DNA of 64,000 nt, taken from assembly GCF_905220365.1 (NCBI RefSeq), contig NC_061126.1, forward strand, positions 13,082,001-13,146,000. The letters are read 5' to 3'. Numbering within the stretch: position 1 is the first letter of the stretch; each line of letters opens with the position of its first letter. The translations under genes were made by a program, and so were the position numbers. The DNA is from Vanessa cardui. Taxonomy: Eukaryota; Arthropoda; Insecta; Lepidoptera; Nymphalidae. The notes beneath the pieces are model-generated. The model saw only the letters and a program-made list of their open reading frames with translations. It was not told the DNA's origin and ran no database searches. Shown here one piece after another: positions 1 to 11,000 of the stretch.

Positions 1-250
1 CGGGTTCAAATACAGGCAAGCACCATTATATATGTGTACTTAATTTGTGTTTATATCTCATCTCGTGCTCGGCAGTGAAGGAAAACATTGTGAGGAAATC
101 TGCATGTGTCTAAGTTTACCAAAATTCTGCCACATGTGCATTCCACCAACCCGCATTGGAACAGCGTGGTGAAATATGTTCCAAGCCCTCTCCTTAATGG
201 GAGAGGAGTCCATTAGCCCAGCAGTAGGAAATTTACAGGCTGTTATTTTT
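1..250 (+). repeat. tRNA-derived SINE (family 1), cut by window edge
   Basis: The window opens inside the B-box-like part of the tRNA head (GGTTCAAAT, then CAGGCAAGCACC). The body follows in the usual order: CTCGTGCTCGG, GAGGAAA, CCACATGTGCATTCCACCAA, GGAACAGCGTGG, then the CCTTAATGGGAGAGGAG and CCCAGCAGTAGGAAATTTACAGG block. The 5' part of the head lies outside the window. It carries no gene. The family was identified by comparing the many copies in this window with each other. Confidence 0.9.
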
Positions 251-316
251 TATGTGCGTTAATACAGGTATACTATCTAACGCTTTATTCTCACATTCAT
301 ATAAGGCAGACTATCG

Positions 317-366
317 TGACCAAATACAGGAATATGTTCCAAACCCTCTCCTTAATGGGAGATTTT
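317..366 (+). repeat. SINE family 1 fragment with internal deletion
   Basis: CCAAATACAGG from the head is joined directly to AATATGTTCCAAACC from the 3' body; everything between is missing. The unusual AATACAGG variant is shared with the SINE at 1-250, about 70 bases upstream, so this may be a local duplicate of that copy. Confidence 0.6.
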
Positions 367-1004
367 CTATCATAAATAAAAGTGAAATTGTTCTTTTAAT
401 CAGAGTCACATCTTTACAAAATAAACCTTGCTGTCATGTCATTTAATTTTTGACATTTTATTAAAGGGCTTGAAAGGCTATTAGTATAATCTAGTAAGGC
501 TTTTTATAAAGACAATAATTCGACCAAGAAGAAATAATCTTACCATAAAATTGTGGTAGCAGTTATAGATTAAATTTTAAAATATAAAAGTATTAACGCT
601 TTAAAATAAAGTCTGTAGCAAAACTTTAAACAGATTTCATGCTATATTAAAGCTTAAATTATAGGATTCTGTATTTCAGCAAATTTCAACTTTTCGACTT
701 CTCAAATCAGGGACTAAGTAAAACCTTGCAATTTCAATAATATATTTATATTCAGTACTAAACCTACCATGACTAAATTTACCTTTTAAATCATTTACAA
801 TCACAAACTATAAAAAATTGGTTAAATAATGAAAAAAAATGTAAGTTTCGGGACATAGGTCAATGTAGTGTTTACCTCAAATTGAAGTCGTGTTATCAAA
901 AAAATAAAGAAAATAGCAATGTTATAACATAAATATACTATACAAAATACCTTACCTAACCACAATCAGAATCTAATTTACAGTATTAGATTACCAGAGA
1001 ATAA
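367..1004. other. AT-rich stretch with no recognised feature
   Basis: AT-rich sequence with many stop codons in all frames. No repeat family or coding region was recognised. Confidence 0.5.
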
Positions 1005-1255
1005 TTATACCAAGAGACCGAAATCAGCCTCGGCGGCTAATCCCAAGGACTAGCCAACTACGGAAATATTTACACGAGGAAGTGAACAATTACATTACCT
1101 AATTCTCATGGTTTGAAACGACACGACACACTTTTCGAGGCACAAGAGTGTAGCATTTGATATTCTGGTCGAGATAAACTATTTTCAGAACCATATCGCT
1201 TTTATCTGACCCGTGAATCGAATTCGACGACGACGAAGCAAGACCTAGAAATCTG
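1005..1255. repeat. Degenerate dispersed repeat (same type as 8460-8770)
   Basis: The words CCGAAATCAGCCTCGGC, ACACGACACACTTTTCGAGG and GAATCGAATTCGACG resemble a dispersed lepidopteran repeat also represented near 8.5 kb. It is heavily decayed, so ends are approximate. Confidence 0.4.
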
Positions 1256-1799
1256 TACTCATAAAACTACCTTCAACTACTTTCATGTGTAAAATTATAA
1301 GGTTGCTATAGCGACGTAAAACAAATAAATAATCACCTTAATATCAACGAAACGGAATCAATGAATATAGATGATGATGAAATAAATATAATCTTGAGGT
1401 GGCATAATCGCTAATTGGGAAAACCATGAGATTATTTATAAACAATGATATACAAATAAATTATAATCGAATTAAAAAAAAGTTATCGAAAAAACGATTG
1501 TGCCGAGGAATGCATGGGTAGAACGAAGTTTCTTTCACTGTATATAATGATTAAATAACAGACACAATAAAACATATTAACAATTTGAAAATAAAAAATG
1601 ACTGTTATATAATGATTATTCAAAATTCCATGTAAATTTAAGTTCAAATTAAAACACCTAAACGTGGCATAGCGCGTTATTGCCATAAAATTAAGTTAAA
1701 TTTAAAGATTTTTTAGTCCCGCAAAAATGCTGTCACTCATTTTGGTGACGCCATACTGGTAAGAACAATAATCGTTTATGTAAGACCGCTAATAATTGG
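1256..1799. other. AT-rich stretch with no recognised feature
   Basis: No coding region or repeat was recognised. A 67-codon open frame on the minus strand (1483-1686) has no recognisable motif and is treated as chance. Confidence 0.5.
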
Positions 1800-1843
1800 T
1801 GTTTTTTTTTTAAATAATGTATTACAATCGCTATCTAACGACA

Positions 1844-2013
1844 CACATGTGTAATATCAAACGAACACAAGCATTAAAACGGCAGAAAAGTAGTTTATCA
1901 AAGTGGCAGATTCGAATGAGGAATGTGTGGTTGGAACTCGCAAAACGAGATCCTTATCAACCAAGAGTCGATTGTATTTATGTGAGGATCATCAGGATTT
2001 CTATGTAAGTAAA
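1844..2013 (+). pseudogene. THAP-like zinc-finger fragment, frameshifted
   Basis: One frame reads a basic stretch, then WLELAKRDPYQPRVD, which resembles the middle of a THAP DNA-binding domain. The expected CEDH motif follows, but in another frame: TGTGAGGATCATCAG reads C-E-D-H-Q. A two-base loss in the short GT run near 1979 would explain the break. The sequence ends at TATGTAAGT, which could be a splice donor. The upstream C-x-C part of the domain was not found. THAP domains occur in insect host genes and in P-element-like transposases, and the fragment cannot separate these. It lies just upstream of the mariner and is unrelated to it. Confidence 0.45.
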
Positions 2014-2102
2014 ATGGCTTATTAAATTCTAATAATAACTTGACTGGTCTCGTGTGTATATATAAATAATCTCAATGCTAACATAAACTATTAGGTTGGG
2101 GA

Positions 2103-2699
2103 ATAAATAAAATTTTAACAAAAAGAAAAACCGACTTCAAACAAAACAGTATTTTAAAACAAATGAATATGCACGAAAAAGTAATAAAAATAATTGCGTA
2201 TTCAACATATTTTTTAGAGTCTTCCTAAGTTAAATGAAATGAAAAATATTAGACTACTTAAAAGTCGATTAACGATTATATCATGTAGTTATAGTTATTG
2301 GTATATTTGGAGCCGGTGTCAGCCATGGTGCCCTTGCCCCAACAATCAAAAGAAAGAAGCGATACGAGCCCCTTGATTGATCCAGTATATTATTGTGTAA
2401 AAGGTAATTTGTAAAAAACATATTTGTCAAAGTATTCTCGTATTGATTTTTGATAGATATACTGTAGGGTTTTATTGGCTGACACCGACTCCAAATATAA
2501 CAATAATTATAACTACATGATATAATCGTTAATCGACTTTTAAGTAGTCTAATATTTTTCATTTCATTTAACTTAGGAAGACTCTAAAAAATATGTTGAA
2601 TACGCAATTATTTTTATTACTTTTTCGTGCATATTCATTTGTTTTAAAATACTGTTTTGTTTGAAGTCGGTTTTTCTTTTTGTTAAAATTTTATTTATT
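2103..2699. repeat. Long palindrome (foldback MITE-like) inside composite copy A
   Basis: Two arms of about 220 bp (2103-2324 and 2478-2699) face each other around a loop of about 153 bp. The outer parts of the arms are inverted copies with no differences seen by eye. Three differences lie near the loop, around 2292-2312 and its partner. The arms start with AAAATTTTAACAAAAAGAAA. It is the left part of the composite repeat. Confidence 0.88.
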
Positions 2700-3046
2700 T
2701 TTTGATTTTAAGTGAAGCTGATGTTGACTAACTAATTTTTTTTAATATGGATAGATTAAACGTTCCGTTTATATGAGTCAGAAACTACTTCGAGGACAAT
2801 TTCAAAGGAAACTTGCGAATAAAGCAAAAATAGACTTTCGAAAATGCGGATTTAATACGTCACGCGGCGTAAACTACAAGGATCCCTCGAAAGAGCTGTA
2901 ATCGAACTCAGCAAAAAAACTTTGAAAAAGACCAACTATATTTCGTACATCATATGACATCACATCACATACACAAAATTTGATTAAAGATAGTGAGAAA
3001 TTCTGCCCCATATCGCACCCTAACTGCGAGCCGTTAAGGAGTTCCA

Positions 3047-3293
3047 TCACTACATAGTATAAAACAAAGTCGCTTTCTCTGTCCCTATATCTTTAAATCT
3101 ACGCAACGGATTTTGATGCGGTTTTTTTTAAAAGATAGTGTGATTCAAGGGGAAGGTTTGTGTATATAAAACATGAACAATATAGTAAAGAAACACTGAT
3201 AATTTTAGAAGTTTGCGATGTCGTATATAAACAAATTCTGTAGTATATTTAGTATCAGTATTGCACCCGTGCGAAGCCGGGGTGGGTAGCTAG
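3047..3293 (+). mobile_element. Mini-Helitron inside composite copy A
   Basis: It starts TCACTACATAGTATAAAAC after an A and ends GGGTAGCTAG before a T, matching the Helitron rule of TC at the 5' end, CTRR at the 3' end and an A|T target. GC-rich sequence CCCGTGCGAAGCCGGGG lies just before the end and could form a short hairpin. It is 247 bp, with no coding capacity. The same unit sits at the same place in copies B and C. Confidence 0.75.
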
Positions 3294-3682
3294 TTGATTA
3301 TAATATTCGACTATGATAATTACATAAACATAACCACATTACGGAAGGTGACTCAAATATCCAAATAACCTATAAATAAAAGATTCGACCGAGTATCGCT
3401 AACGTGCTCCTCAGAATTGTTCCGTTCCCTTCCGTTCCGTTACTTTGTCATGGATCCTGTGCTCAGAACCAAGAATTATCAAGATTGGTTAACGTGATTT
3501 TCAGTTATTCACCTATTTGTCGCGCATATACATAATGCAAATTTAAGACTTATGTCGTTTTCACATGGATACCATCATCGGAAAAAAAAATAAAAAAAAT
3601 GGGACCCCACGGGAAGCACTACCTTTCAAACAAAAAAAAAATTATCAAAATCGGTCCACCCAGTGAAAAGTTATGAGGTAAC

Positions 3683-3725
<43 letters not shown>

Positions 3726-3932
3726 GACGAATTGATAACCTCCTCCTTTTGGAAGTCGGTTGAAAAGTCTTTTCGCATATAGTATGTATGAACTTGTAAT
3801 AAAATCTCTTTGGCTATACCATTTGTATCTGGCTGGTTTTGGTATCATTAAAAAGTTTTAATTTTAAAGAAGGCACTTCCAAATTCAAATTAGGAATTTG
3901 TGTGATTTTCATTTGTTTTTGTTGTTGTTAAA

Positions 3933-4958
3933 ATGAGTGAATCTAAAGAAGAAATTCGATACATTTTAAAATTTTACTATAAAAAAGGTAAAAATGCATC
4001 TCAAGCCGCGAAAAAAATTTGTGATGTTTATGGACCTAATGCAGTATCTGTGAGAGTAGCGCAAGTTTGGTTTAAGCGTTTTCAATCCGGACATTTTGAT
4101 AACAAAGATGCATCTCGCTCTGGTCGCCCTGTTACGGACAAAATTGATGCCATTTTTGAAAAAGTGAAGCATGATCGGCATATTAGTAGTTACGATGTAG
4201 CTGAAGAACTGGCAATTGACCACAAAACGGTTTTGACTCATTTGAATAAAGCTGGGTACACAAAAAAGCTCGATATATGGGTGCCTCATGAACTCACTGA
4301 AAGAAACCTAATAAACCGTGTACTTATTTGTGATTCTTTATTACGACGTAATGAAACCGAACCATTTTTGAAGAAGCTGATAACTGGTGATGAAAAGTGG
4401 ATCACATACGACAAGAACGTGCGAAAAAGATCGTGGTCAAAGGCCGGTCAAGCTTCACAGACTGTGGCAAAACCCGGATTAACTCGCAACAAGGTAATGC
4501 TGTGTGTATGGTGGGATTGGAAGGGCATCATTCATTATGAGCTGTTACCGCCCGGCTGGACCATCGATTCAGAACTGTATTGCGAACAATTGATGAGATT
4601 GAAGCAAGAAATTGAGAGAAAGCGGCCAGAATTGATCAACAGAAGGGGTGTGGTTTTTCACCATGACAACGCTAGACCTCACACATCTTTAGCCACTCAA
4701 CAAAAATTACGAGAGTTTGGCTGGGAGGTATTAATGCATCCGCCGTATAGTCCTGACCTTGCACCTTCAGATTTTCATCTGTTTCGGTCTCTGCAGAATT
4801 CCTTAGGCAGTGTCAGGTTAACATCACGAGAGGAGTGCCAAAACCACTTGTCGCAGTTTTTCGATCAAAAGCCCCAAAATTTTTACAGCAATGGGATCAT
4901 GTCACTAGCAACAAGATGGCAAAAAGTTATGGAACAAAATGGCACCTACATACTTTAG
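3933..4958 (+). CDS. Mariner transposase, apparently full length
   Basis: This 341-aa protein would cut and paste the mariner element by binding its inverted repeats and joining ends at TA targets. The N-terminal part (about 1-110) is the paired helix-turn-helix DNA-binding region, with VRVAQVWFKRFQSG at 40-53 and SRSGRP at 61-66. The linker motif WVPHEL is at 116-121. The catalytic triad is complete: D153 in TGDEKW, D245 in HHDNARPHT and D280 in YSPDLAPSD, with 34 residues between the last two (D,D34D). Length and motifs fit the cecropia subfamily, which includes the element type known as Hsmar1. No stop or frameshift interrupts it. The ATG at 3933 follows a leader typical of the family. The nested insertion at 2103-3762 separates the gene from the left inverted repeat, so mobilising this copy as a unit would require a much longer element. 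Activity is not shown by sequence. Confidence 0.95.
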   Translation: MSESKEEIRYILKFYYKKGKNASQAAKKICDVYGPNAVSVRVAQVWFKRFQSGHFDNKDASRSGRPVTDKIDAIFEKVKHDRHISSYDVAEELAIDHKTVLTHLNKAGYTKKLDIWVPHELTERNLINRVLICDSLLRRNETEPFLKKLITGDEKWITYDKNVRKRSWSKAGQASQTVAKPGLTRNKVMLCVWWDWKGIIHYELLPPGWTIDSELYCEQLMRLKQEIERKRPELINRRGVVFHHDNARPHTSLATQQKLREFGWEVLMHPPYSPDLAPSDFHLFRSLQNSLGSVRLTSREECQNHLSQFFDQKPQNFYSNGIMSLATRWQKVMEQNGTYIL

Positions 4959-5035
4959 TCAAATGTAAATAAACTATAAAAAAAACTTTTTGAATTTTCA
5001 TATAAAATACGAAGAAACTTTTTCCCCAACCTATT

Positions 5036-6203
5036 ACAATTACCGTGATAGTTCATAAATATTTACCTATACTGAACTCTCAGTTTTTGCCTGTATGACG
5101 TCACACCAATGCAACTTGCCTTTTAAGTCACGTGATATACAAGCTAAAAATTAGGTCTTTTAATTTAAATATGGTAAAAGTATTGTGAAGATATGCTTTT
5201 ATGATTCTAAATCATATTATTTAAGTATATTTGTAAATATGTATATTATATAAAATTGTAATTTTTATGAAATTTCATAATTTATTTTCTTTGAAAGTAC
5301 CCTATTATGTATTATCATGTCGAGATCTTAATTAATTTTTAATATAGTCATTATGTATTCGCAAAATTTTGTTGTAATTGGAATCCTGGAAGTAAAATTT
5401 ATGTGAGATAGATAAATATATCAAAAACTGTTCACACATTATACAGCAGAAGTATATTTATACACTACTATTTGTTTAACTTTACTTCTACACCAATCGG
5501 CAAATACACTTCAATACACACTTCAACACATTAGCCTACCTTTTTGATCAGTTTTATTAACTTTAGAAAGAAAACCAATTTTCTAAAATCTTATACAAAA
5601 TATCTGTAAATTAAATCAGACTTTAAAACCGAAAATAATAATATATAAATATCATTATTATGTACATAAATAAATTCGAATACCTAATAAGCTGTTCGAA
5701 GGCTTCAAGCCGAGAAAATAAAATTTCTTACGTTCGTTTCTTGTGCGGCGAAAAAACCAATTTAAAGTTACAACGATGTTTACCAAAACTTCTCTTTTTC
5801 ACAGATATCACTTTGTTGAATATAATTAACTGCTACAAAGTTTAAGAATCGGATCTGAACAACTTTATGAAGGTTACAATTTCATTTGGATTACTAAAGA
5901 ATCGCCTCGCCACAGATTTCGCTAGAACATAAGTATCAATTAAAACTTAGTTCGAAAATTCGCTTACCGTTAAATTTTACAATTGAATTGTGATATTTTA
6001 GAGGTAAATTGGAGATATTGGTTAAAATAAACTATTTTTTTTATTACAATTAAAAATACCCGATCTATACTCAAGCATATTAATAAAGACCAAAATACAG
6101 CTCCAATCGTTACTTACCTATATGAAGTATAAAACATACTCGCCCTCCGTTTATACACATCTTATACAGATCTATTAAATTATGTCACATATTTTAATGC
6201 AAG
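5036..6203. other. AT-rich stretch with no recognised feature
   Basis: No convincing coding region or repeat. A short open frame at 5660-5845 shows no motif. Confidence 0.5.
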
Positions 6204-6376
6204 TTTTATCAATAAACAAGTTGAGATGGCCTAGTGGTTAGAACGTTCACCGAAATTCTTCAACATATTATGCATTCCACCAACCCGTTTTGGAACAGTG
6301 TGTTGGAATATGTCCCAACCCCTCTTCTTAATGGAAGAGGAGGCCTTACTTTACTTTTACTTTTTATCAATAAACA
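6204..6376 (+). repeat. SINE family 1 with large internal deletion and 15-bp target duplication
   Basis: The element (6219-6361) starts with the head TTGAGATGGCCTAGTGGTTA and jumps after about 45 bases to the 3' body (ATGCATTCCACCAACC), ending with ACTTTACTTTTACTTTTT. It is flanked by a perfect direct repeat, TTTTATCAATAAACA, at 6204-6218 and 6362-6376. The long exact duplication shows target-primed insertion. Confidence 0.85.
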
Positions 6377-8459
6377 GAGTGACGCAATAGCAAGGTTGTA
6401 TACGTGCATAATTTTGTAGAAAAAAAGCAAAGATCTAATAGAGACACATATACACTTTTTGTTCTAGTGTTGATCCACGAATGGTAACTAATTTCATTAT
6501 CATTAAATCTTATATATCTAAAATGTTTAAAAAAAAATAGCAACAGACGCGGTTTAATCGATTTGATATCGAAGGAACGATAGAACTCCATACTCGCATT
6601 ACTTTGACGCTACAAAAGAGAATAGCTAATGGTTTAGCGGAGCTTGTAGTTATGAAATTGGCTCAATCGAAAATAATTTACATCACTTTAATAGTTTTGA
6701 TAGAAAATCTAGAAAACGTAACATTATAATCATCGATTATTTTTGATCGTTAATTGTATGTATAAGAAAACATTTAAAAAAATACCCTCGAATTAAGAAC
6801 CTCGTTCTATTTTAAGTCGATAAAAAATAATATTTATATCCTAGGTCACGCTTTACTAGTATCGCTTCAGTTTTTTTTTAGTTTTATGATAAATAAATTT
6901 ACTTGGTGTTAGTTAGGTTCTTCCTATTCATCATATGTATATTCTACTGTCAAAAAGCAAGAAGTGAGTGAGCCAGTGTAGTTATAACTAACAGTGTAAC
7001 AAAGGAAAATAACAAATGCACCAAGTTTGAAAGATTTTTTAATATTTCTTAAAACACTTGTGTACCATTGACTACTTACTATAAGGTAGCTCATTTACAA
7101 GTCTTTTCACTTATAATAGGAAAAAAATCGTTCTATAAGATTCCTATAGAATGATTAAGTGATTAAGAAATATTAAATTTGGACGGTATGGAAACACGAA
7201 TAACATGGTTCTCAGCGAAGAAATATTTAGGTTAGTGGATGATGGTTAGCGGCGAGTTGAATGCAGGACAAGTCGTTAACGCACATTTTCAAAAACTCTC
7301 AGACATGCAATATTACTTAGTTTTTAATCGGTTTTTAATTAACTGTCGAAAAACATTGAATTCATCAGTGGGTTCTTTTAAACTACAATGATTTATAATG
7401 ATTCAACACAATAATTTATTTCGATATTTATTCGTAAGGTCCAATTGTTTGTAATTTATACACTTAATATAAAATTTAAAACAGATCGTATAGCGACAGT
7501 TATGGTAAATGAATCGCAATTACGATTCTTTGTAATAACAGGATGTTATTGTTTTGTTCTGATTATAAGAAGATATAATATCTTAGTTTCTAAGGCCGGT
7601 GATACTTTGTTGATATGAAAAAATGGTTATTACTTCTTGTAATACCATGGCTATGGGTTGTGATGGCCGCTTAGCATCAGGTGGTATATTTGCCCGTTTC
7701 CATAACTATTAACAAGTTTGTATACTCATACTCCATTTTTATTACTTTTTCTTTTAGACCATTATATAAAGTAATATAAAACTATACATTACTTTATATT
7801 CGAGATATATATTTATCTGCAACGTATCTAATGATATAAAACGTATTAAACTATACCGTCACTACCATTTACTTCGTCCTAAGATTTCTGGGAAGAGATA
7901 ATATTAACGCATTTTTTGCCACACATTATTGTGTTTTCAACAAATTGAATTTAAAATTATCTACATTTACCAGTCTTTATAATATTAAAAATAATTACAG
8001 TGGTATTTTTAATTATGTTACGTTTATAACTTATACGAAGTTTTGGCCAACATGGTTGTTTACTTCTATTTCTTAGTCGTATCAGTAAACCACGCTTTTC
8101 GATTACTCTTCATACCTTGACATTACATACATTAACAAATAACTATGTATAACACATGATAAAAACTTTAGTCAACAATAATAATGTAATTTGTGTGCTC
8201 TGTGTATAAAACATTTTGCAACGGGGCAACTTACATTTTCTATTTCTTTATAATTCTTAATCCAGAACGCCAAGTATCCAAAACTCTTTACCTTTAATTA
8301 TAGTAGTTTAACTAATTATTTATTTTGTTAATATGACCAGATCAATAAAATTACGGCAAGTATACTATATATAATAAGAAAACTTATAATCAATAACCGT
8401 GCTTAACAATATGTTATCAATAATATAATTATATTATTATATTATTAATAATAATTTCG
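6377..8459. other. AT-rich stretch with two small repeat fragments
   Basis: Minus-strand fragments of the dispersed repeat seen complete at 25508-25830 occur at about 6965-7005 (GAGTGAGCCAGTGTAGTTA) and 7596-7725 (GCATCAGGTGGTATATTTGCC). They are in the order expected for one copy split by about 600 bp. Nothing else was recognised. Confidence 0.4.
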
Positions 8460-8770
8460 TCCCGACCGATTTCAGCCTCAGCATCCAAGAAGACAGCCAG
8501 TACACAGCAAATTACATTGCAGTGCAAAAGTGTGTGCGCAAACGTGCAACCTCTATTCCTTTGCTATCGTAATCCGATGGGACAGGAAAGTCAACTCTGT
8601 TGGAAACAATATACGTGCATGGCCAACTGCTTAACAAGACTTTCTAAGCACCGAAGTGCAAAAACTTGCAGTTACCATGCTCCGAACTGCCTAGACTTTT
8701 TATCAAAACATTGGGTTTTGATAAAAAGTCTAGGCAGTTCGGACATTTTATCAGCCAAGATCGGGCTGTA
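8460..8770 (+). repeat. Dispersed repeat with a perfect 29-bp hairpin
   Basis: Words such as GACAGCCAGTACACAGC, GTGTGTGCGCAAACG and CGTAATCCGATGGGACAGG are typical of a high-copy lepidopteran repeat. Within it 8681-8709 and 8715-8743 are exact reverse complements with a five-base loop. The 84-codon open frame over it is not considered a gene. Confidence 0.6.
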
Positions 8771-10555
8771 GCTTACTTATAAGCCAATAGACAACGAGAC
8801 AGCATATTTGGTTAATATTCAGGAATTAATAAAAAAACATCTTGGTTTTGAAGGCTTATCTACTTAATATTTTTTAGTTACGATCACTTAAACTACGAGC
8901 ACTTAGAAATATGTTATTTAAACTATTATAAGCATTAAAAGCGCTTACACTTAAGAGCAGCATGTGGCTTAATACAACGAGAGCAGTTGCAGCGAAGTCG
9001 ATGATAGTATGCTCAGTACCGAGTGACCAACTTCATACTTAATTACCAAAGTTTAAACGGTATCAGTTAACAAAGTATTGAAAAATGAACGGATCTTCGA
9101 TCTTTGCTTAAGAACAAAGTAATTTCAACTCGGCTCGCGTTTGCCGTTGGGAAGATTAAAAATAAAAGATGCTACCTTAAACTATAGTTAAGATAAGCCA
9201 ACTTAAAGTTGCCGAGGTGGGTTTTAAAGAAAGCTAAAGTTACATCCTTTTTAAAAAATAACGTAAACTGCCACCAACTTTAGATATAAACATCGCGTTG
9301 ACTTTTATGGAGTTTTAATTTGTTTTTAAATTTAACTACTTCTGCGATGAAAGCGATTCTTTTAAGTTAATAGATTAATCTTCCCCTAATTATTTCTACT
9401 ATCTAGTACGATAGCGATTCTATTTACTTTTACTGCTACTGAAATAACATTTTCTTTTTCAGCGAATGCCAAACTGTAAGGTTTTGTATAAGGGAATTTA
9501 CAAAATATTTTAATTTAACTACTGATCTACTTGGCTTCGCACCGGGAAAGTTTACTGATGCAGGAAATGATGGACACGTTTAAGTAGCCCCGTGAAGTTT
9601 GTTCATTTTTTGACATCTCTCGCGGGGAGTTTTTCCATTTTTTTTTCAATACGACTAGAAACTGACAAGAAAAGAGCCTATTAATTTCTTAACTTCCAGT
9701 GTCCCTTCCATCAGATAAGTCTCCTGCTCGTCTGTCACCATATGCGATGTCTGCCAGTTAAAGAGATCAGGCAATAGAAGTTTTTCTTGAGATCGTGTGA
9801 ATTGATACAAATTAACGTAGATCACATAAAATAAAACAGAATTCATTGTTTTGATTACGATTTATTGGAGATATTGGGTTCAAAGCAAAACCGGTAAAGC
9901 ACGATTTTATAACATGGGAAGACATGCCGCTGTAAGTGAAAAGATCCTTTATATTACTTGAAGGTTGTATTTAATCATTACTTCAAGAGAATTCAAACAT
10001 AAGTACAAATACTAAGTATCGTAATCGTATGCAAGTATTCCTAGCATATATACTATCTTCACCAAGTCGCGATTTCTATGTGCTTTGCTTTCAGTTTCGA
10101 AGTATATTTTATGTAAAAACATTTGTTTAGTAACTAAACTTAATTATATTTCCATAAAAGAATCCCATAAGAAGTATAACATGATAAAACTAAAAAAAAC
10201 TTTCGTGTTTACATGAAAACGAAACTCGGTATTTCTTACTTGCCAATAACATGGAAAATTTCAGCAGTAAAACAAACTAATAGGAAAGGAAAACAACCGC
10301 GAAATTGCCAGGGAACACCTCCTCTGAGCAAAAAAAAACAAAGTTAAGTGACACGTAGGTAATATTGTCGCCACAAAAACAGACAAAGGAAAAGCGAGTC
10401 ACTACTATTCACAATCCTGACCGAGTCCTCACTCCACGAATTGATTGTTGGCGCGCTAACAAGATCACTCGAAAAATCTGCGAATACAGAACGGGAATTA
10501 AGTAAATTCTGAGGCGTTTTGTATTATATTATATACTGTTATTACTTTTAAAAAA
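8771..10555. other. Unassigned stretch with one repeat fragment
   Basis: About 9690-9765 on the minus strand (ACGAGCAGGAGACTTATCTG) resembles the repeat at 26889-27060. The overlapping 63-codon minus-strand frame is likely repeat-derived. Nothing else was recognised. Confidence 0.4.
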
Positions 10556-10868
10556 CACTGAAAAAATATAAAAGTAAAAGTAATGTAAAGTAACAGCTTG
10601 TACATTTCCCACTGCTGAGATAAGGCCTCCTCTTCCATTAAGGGTTTGGAACATATTCCACCAAGCTGTTCCAATGCGGATTGGTGGAATGCACATGTAG
10701 CAGAATTTCGATGAAATTAGACACATCCAGGTTTCCTCAGGATATTTTCCTTCACCACCGAGCACGAGATGAATTGTAAACACAAATTAAGTGGTGCTTG
10801 CCTGGGTTTGAACCCGAAATCAACGGTTAAGATGCACGCGTTCTAACCACTGGGCCATCTCAGCTCAT
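10556..10868 (-). repeat. tRNA-derived SINE (family 1), near full length
   Basis: Read on the minus strand: head TGAGCTGAGATGGCCCAGTG, a B-box-like GGGTTCAAACCC, the conserved body, and a tail of ACTTT units. A short loss near AAGGGTTTGG removes part of the CTCTCC block. Confidence 0.92.
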
Positions 10869-11000
10869 ACTATTATTATATACTTTTATATATATATTAT
10901 ATACTTTTAACAAACACGGAGAAAAAATAGTGCTAATAAATTAAATGAAATAATTACATAGCCCATAACGAACCGTAGATATATCAGTCATTGATTTTCA

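Larger units (their letters stand above)
2103..3762 (+). mobile_element. Composite repeat copy A, inserted in the mariner leader
   Basis: This is one of three long copies of one unit (others at 31472-33173 and 36785-38270, the last inverted). In order it holds a long palindrome (2103-2699), about 350 bp of unique family sequence, a mini-Helitron (3047-3293) and a tail with the words TTCCGTTCCCTTCCGTTCCG, CACCCAGTGAAAAG and CTCCTCCTTTTGGAAGTCGG. The outer ends read ACCGACTTC and GAAGTCGGT, so they are inverted. Compared with B and C, copy A lacks about 55 bp after CTCAGAACC near 3470. An A-run of about 33 bases sits at 3689-3721. No coding capacity was seen, so it is non-autonomous. Class is uncertain. 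Confidence 0.85.
2091..5033 (+). mobile_element. Mariner transposon (cecropia-like), interrupted by a nested insertion
   Basis: The left end starts TTAGGTTGGGGA at 2091 after a TA dinucleotide. The right end finishes TTTTTCCCCAACCTAT at 5033 and is followed by TA, as expected for mariner target duplication. Right-end sequence from about 4987 is the inverted repeat. Only 12 bases of the left inverted repeat are joined to the flank; a 1660-bp composite repeat (2103-3762) then intervenes and the mariner leader resumes at 3763 with AAAAGTCTTTTCGC. Without the insertion the element would be about 1283 bp, the normal size. The transposase frame is intact. Confidence 0.93.

Noticed and set aside
3966..4289. 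107-codon minus-strand frame
   Set aside because: Antisense shadow of the mariner transposase.
10529..10783. Repeated small proteins with MCLISSKFCHMCIPPTRIGTAWWN-like sequence at several places
   Set aside because: They are translations of the SINE body (also at 12482, 34558, 38499, 57651) and not genes.
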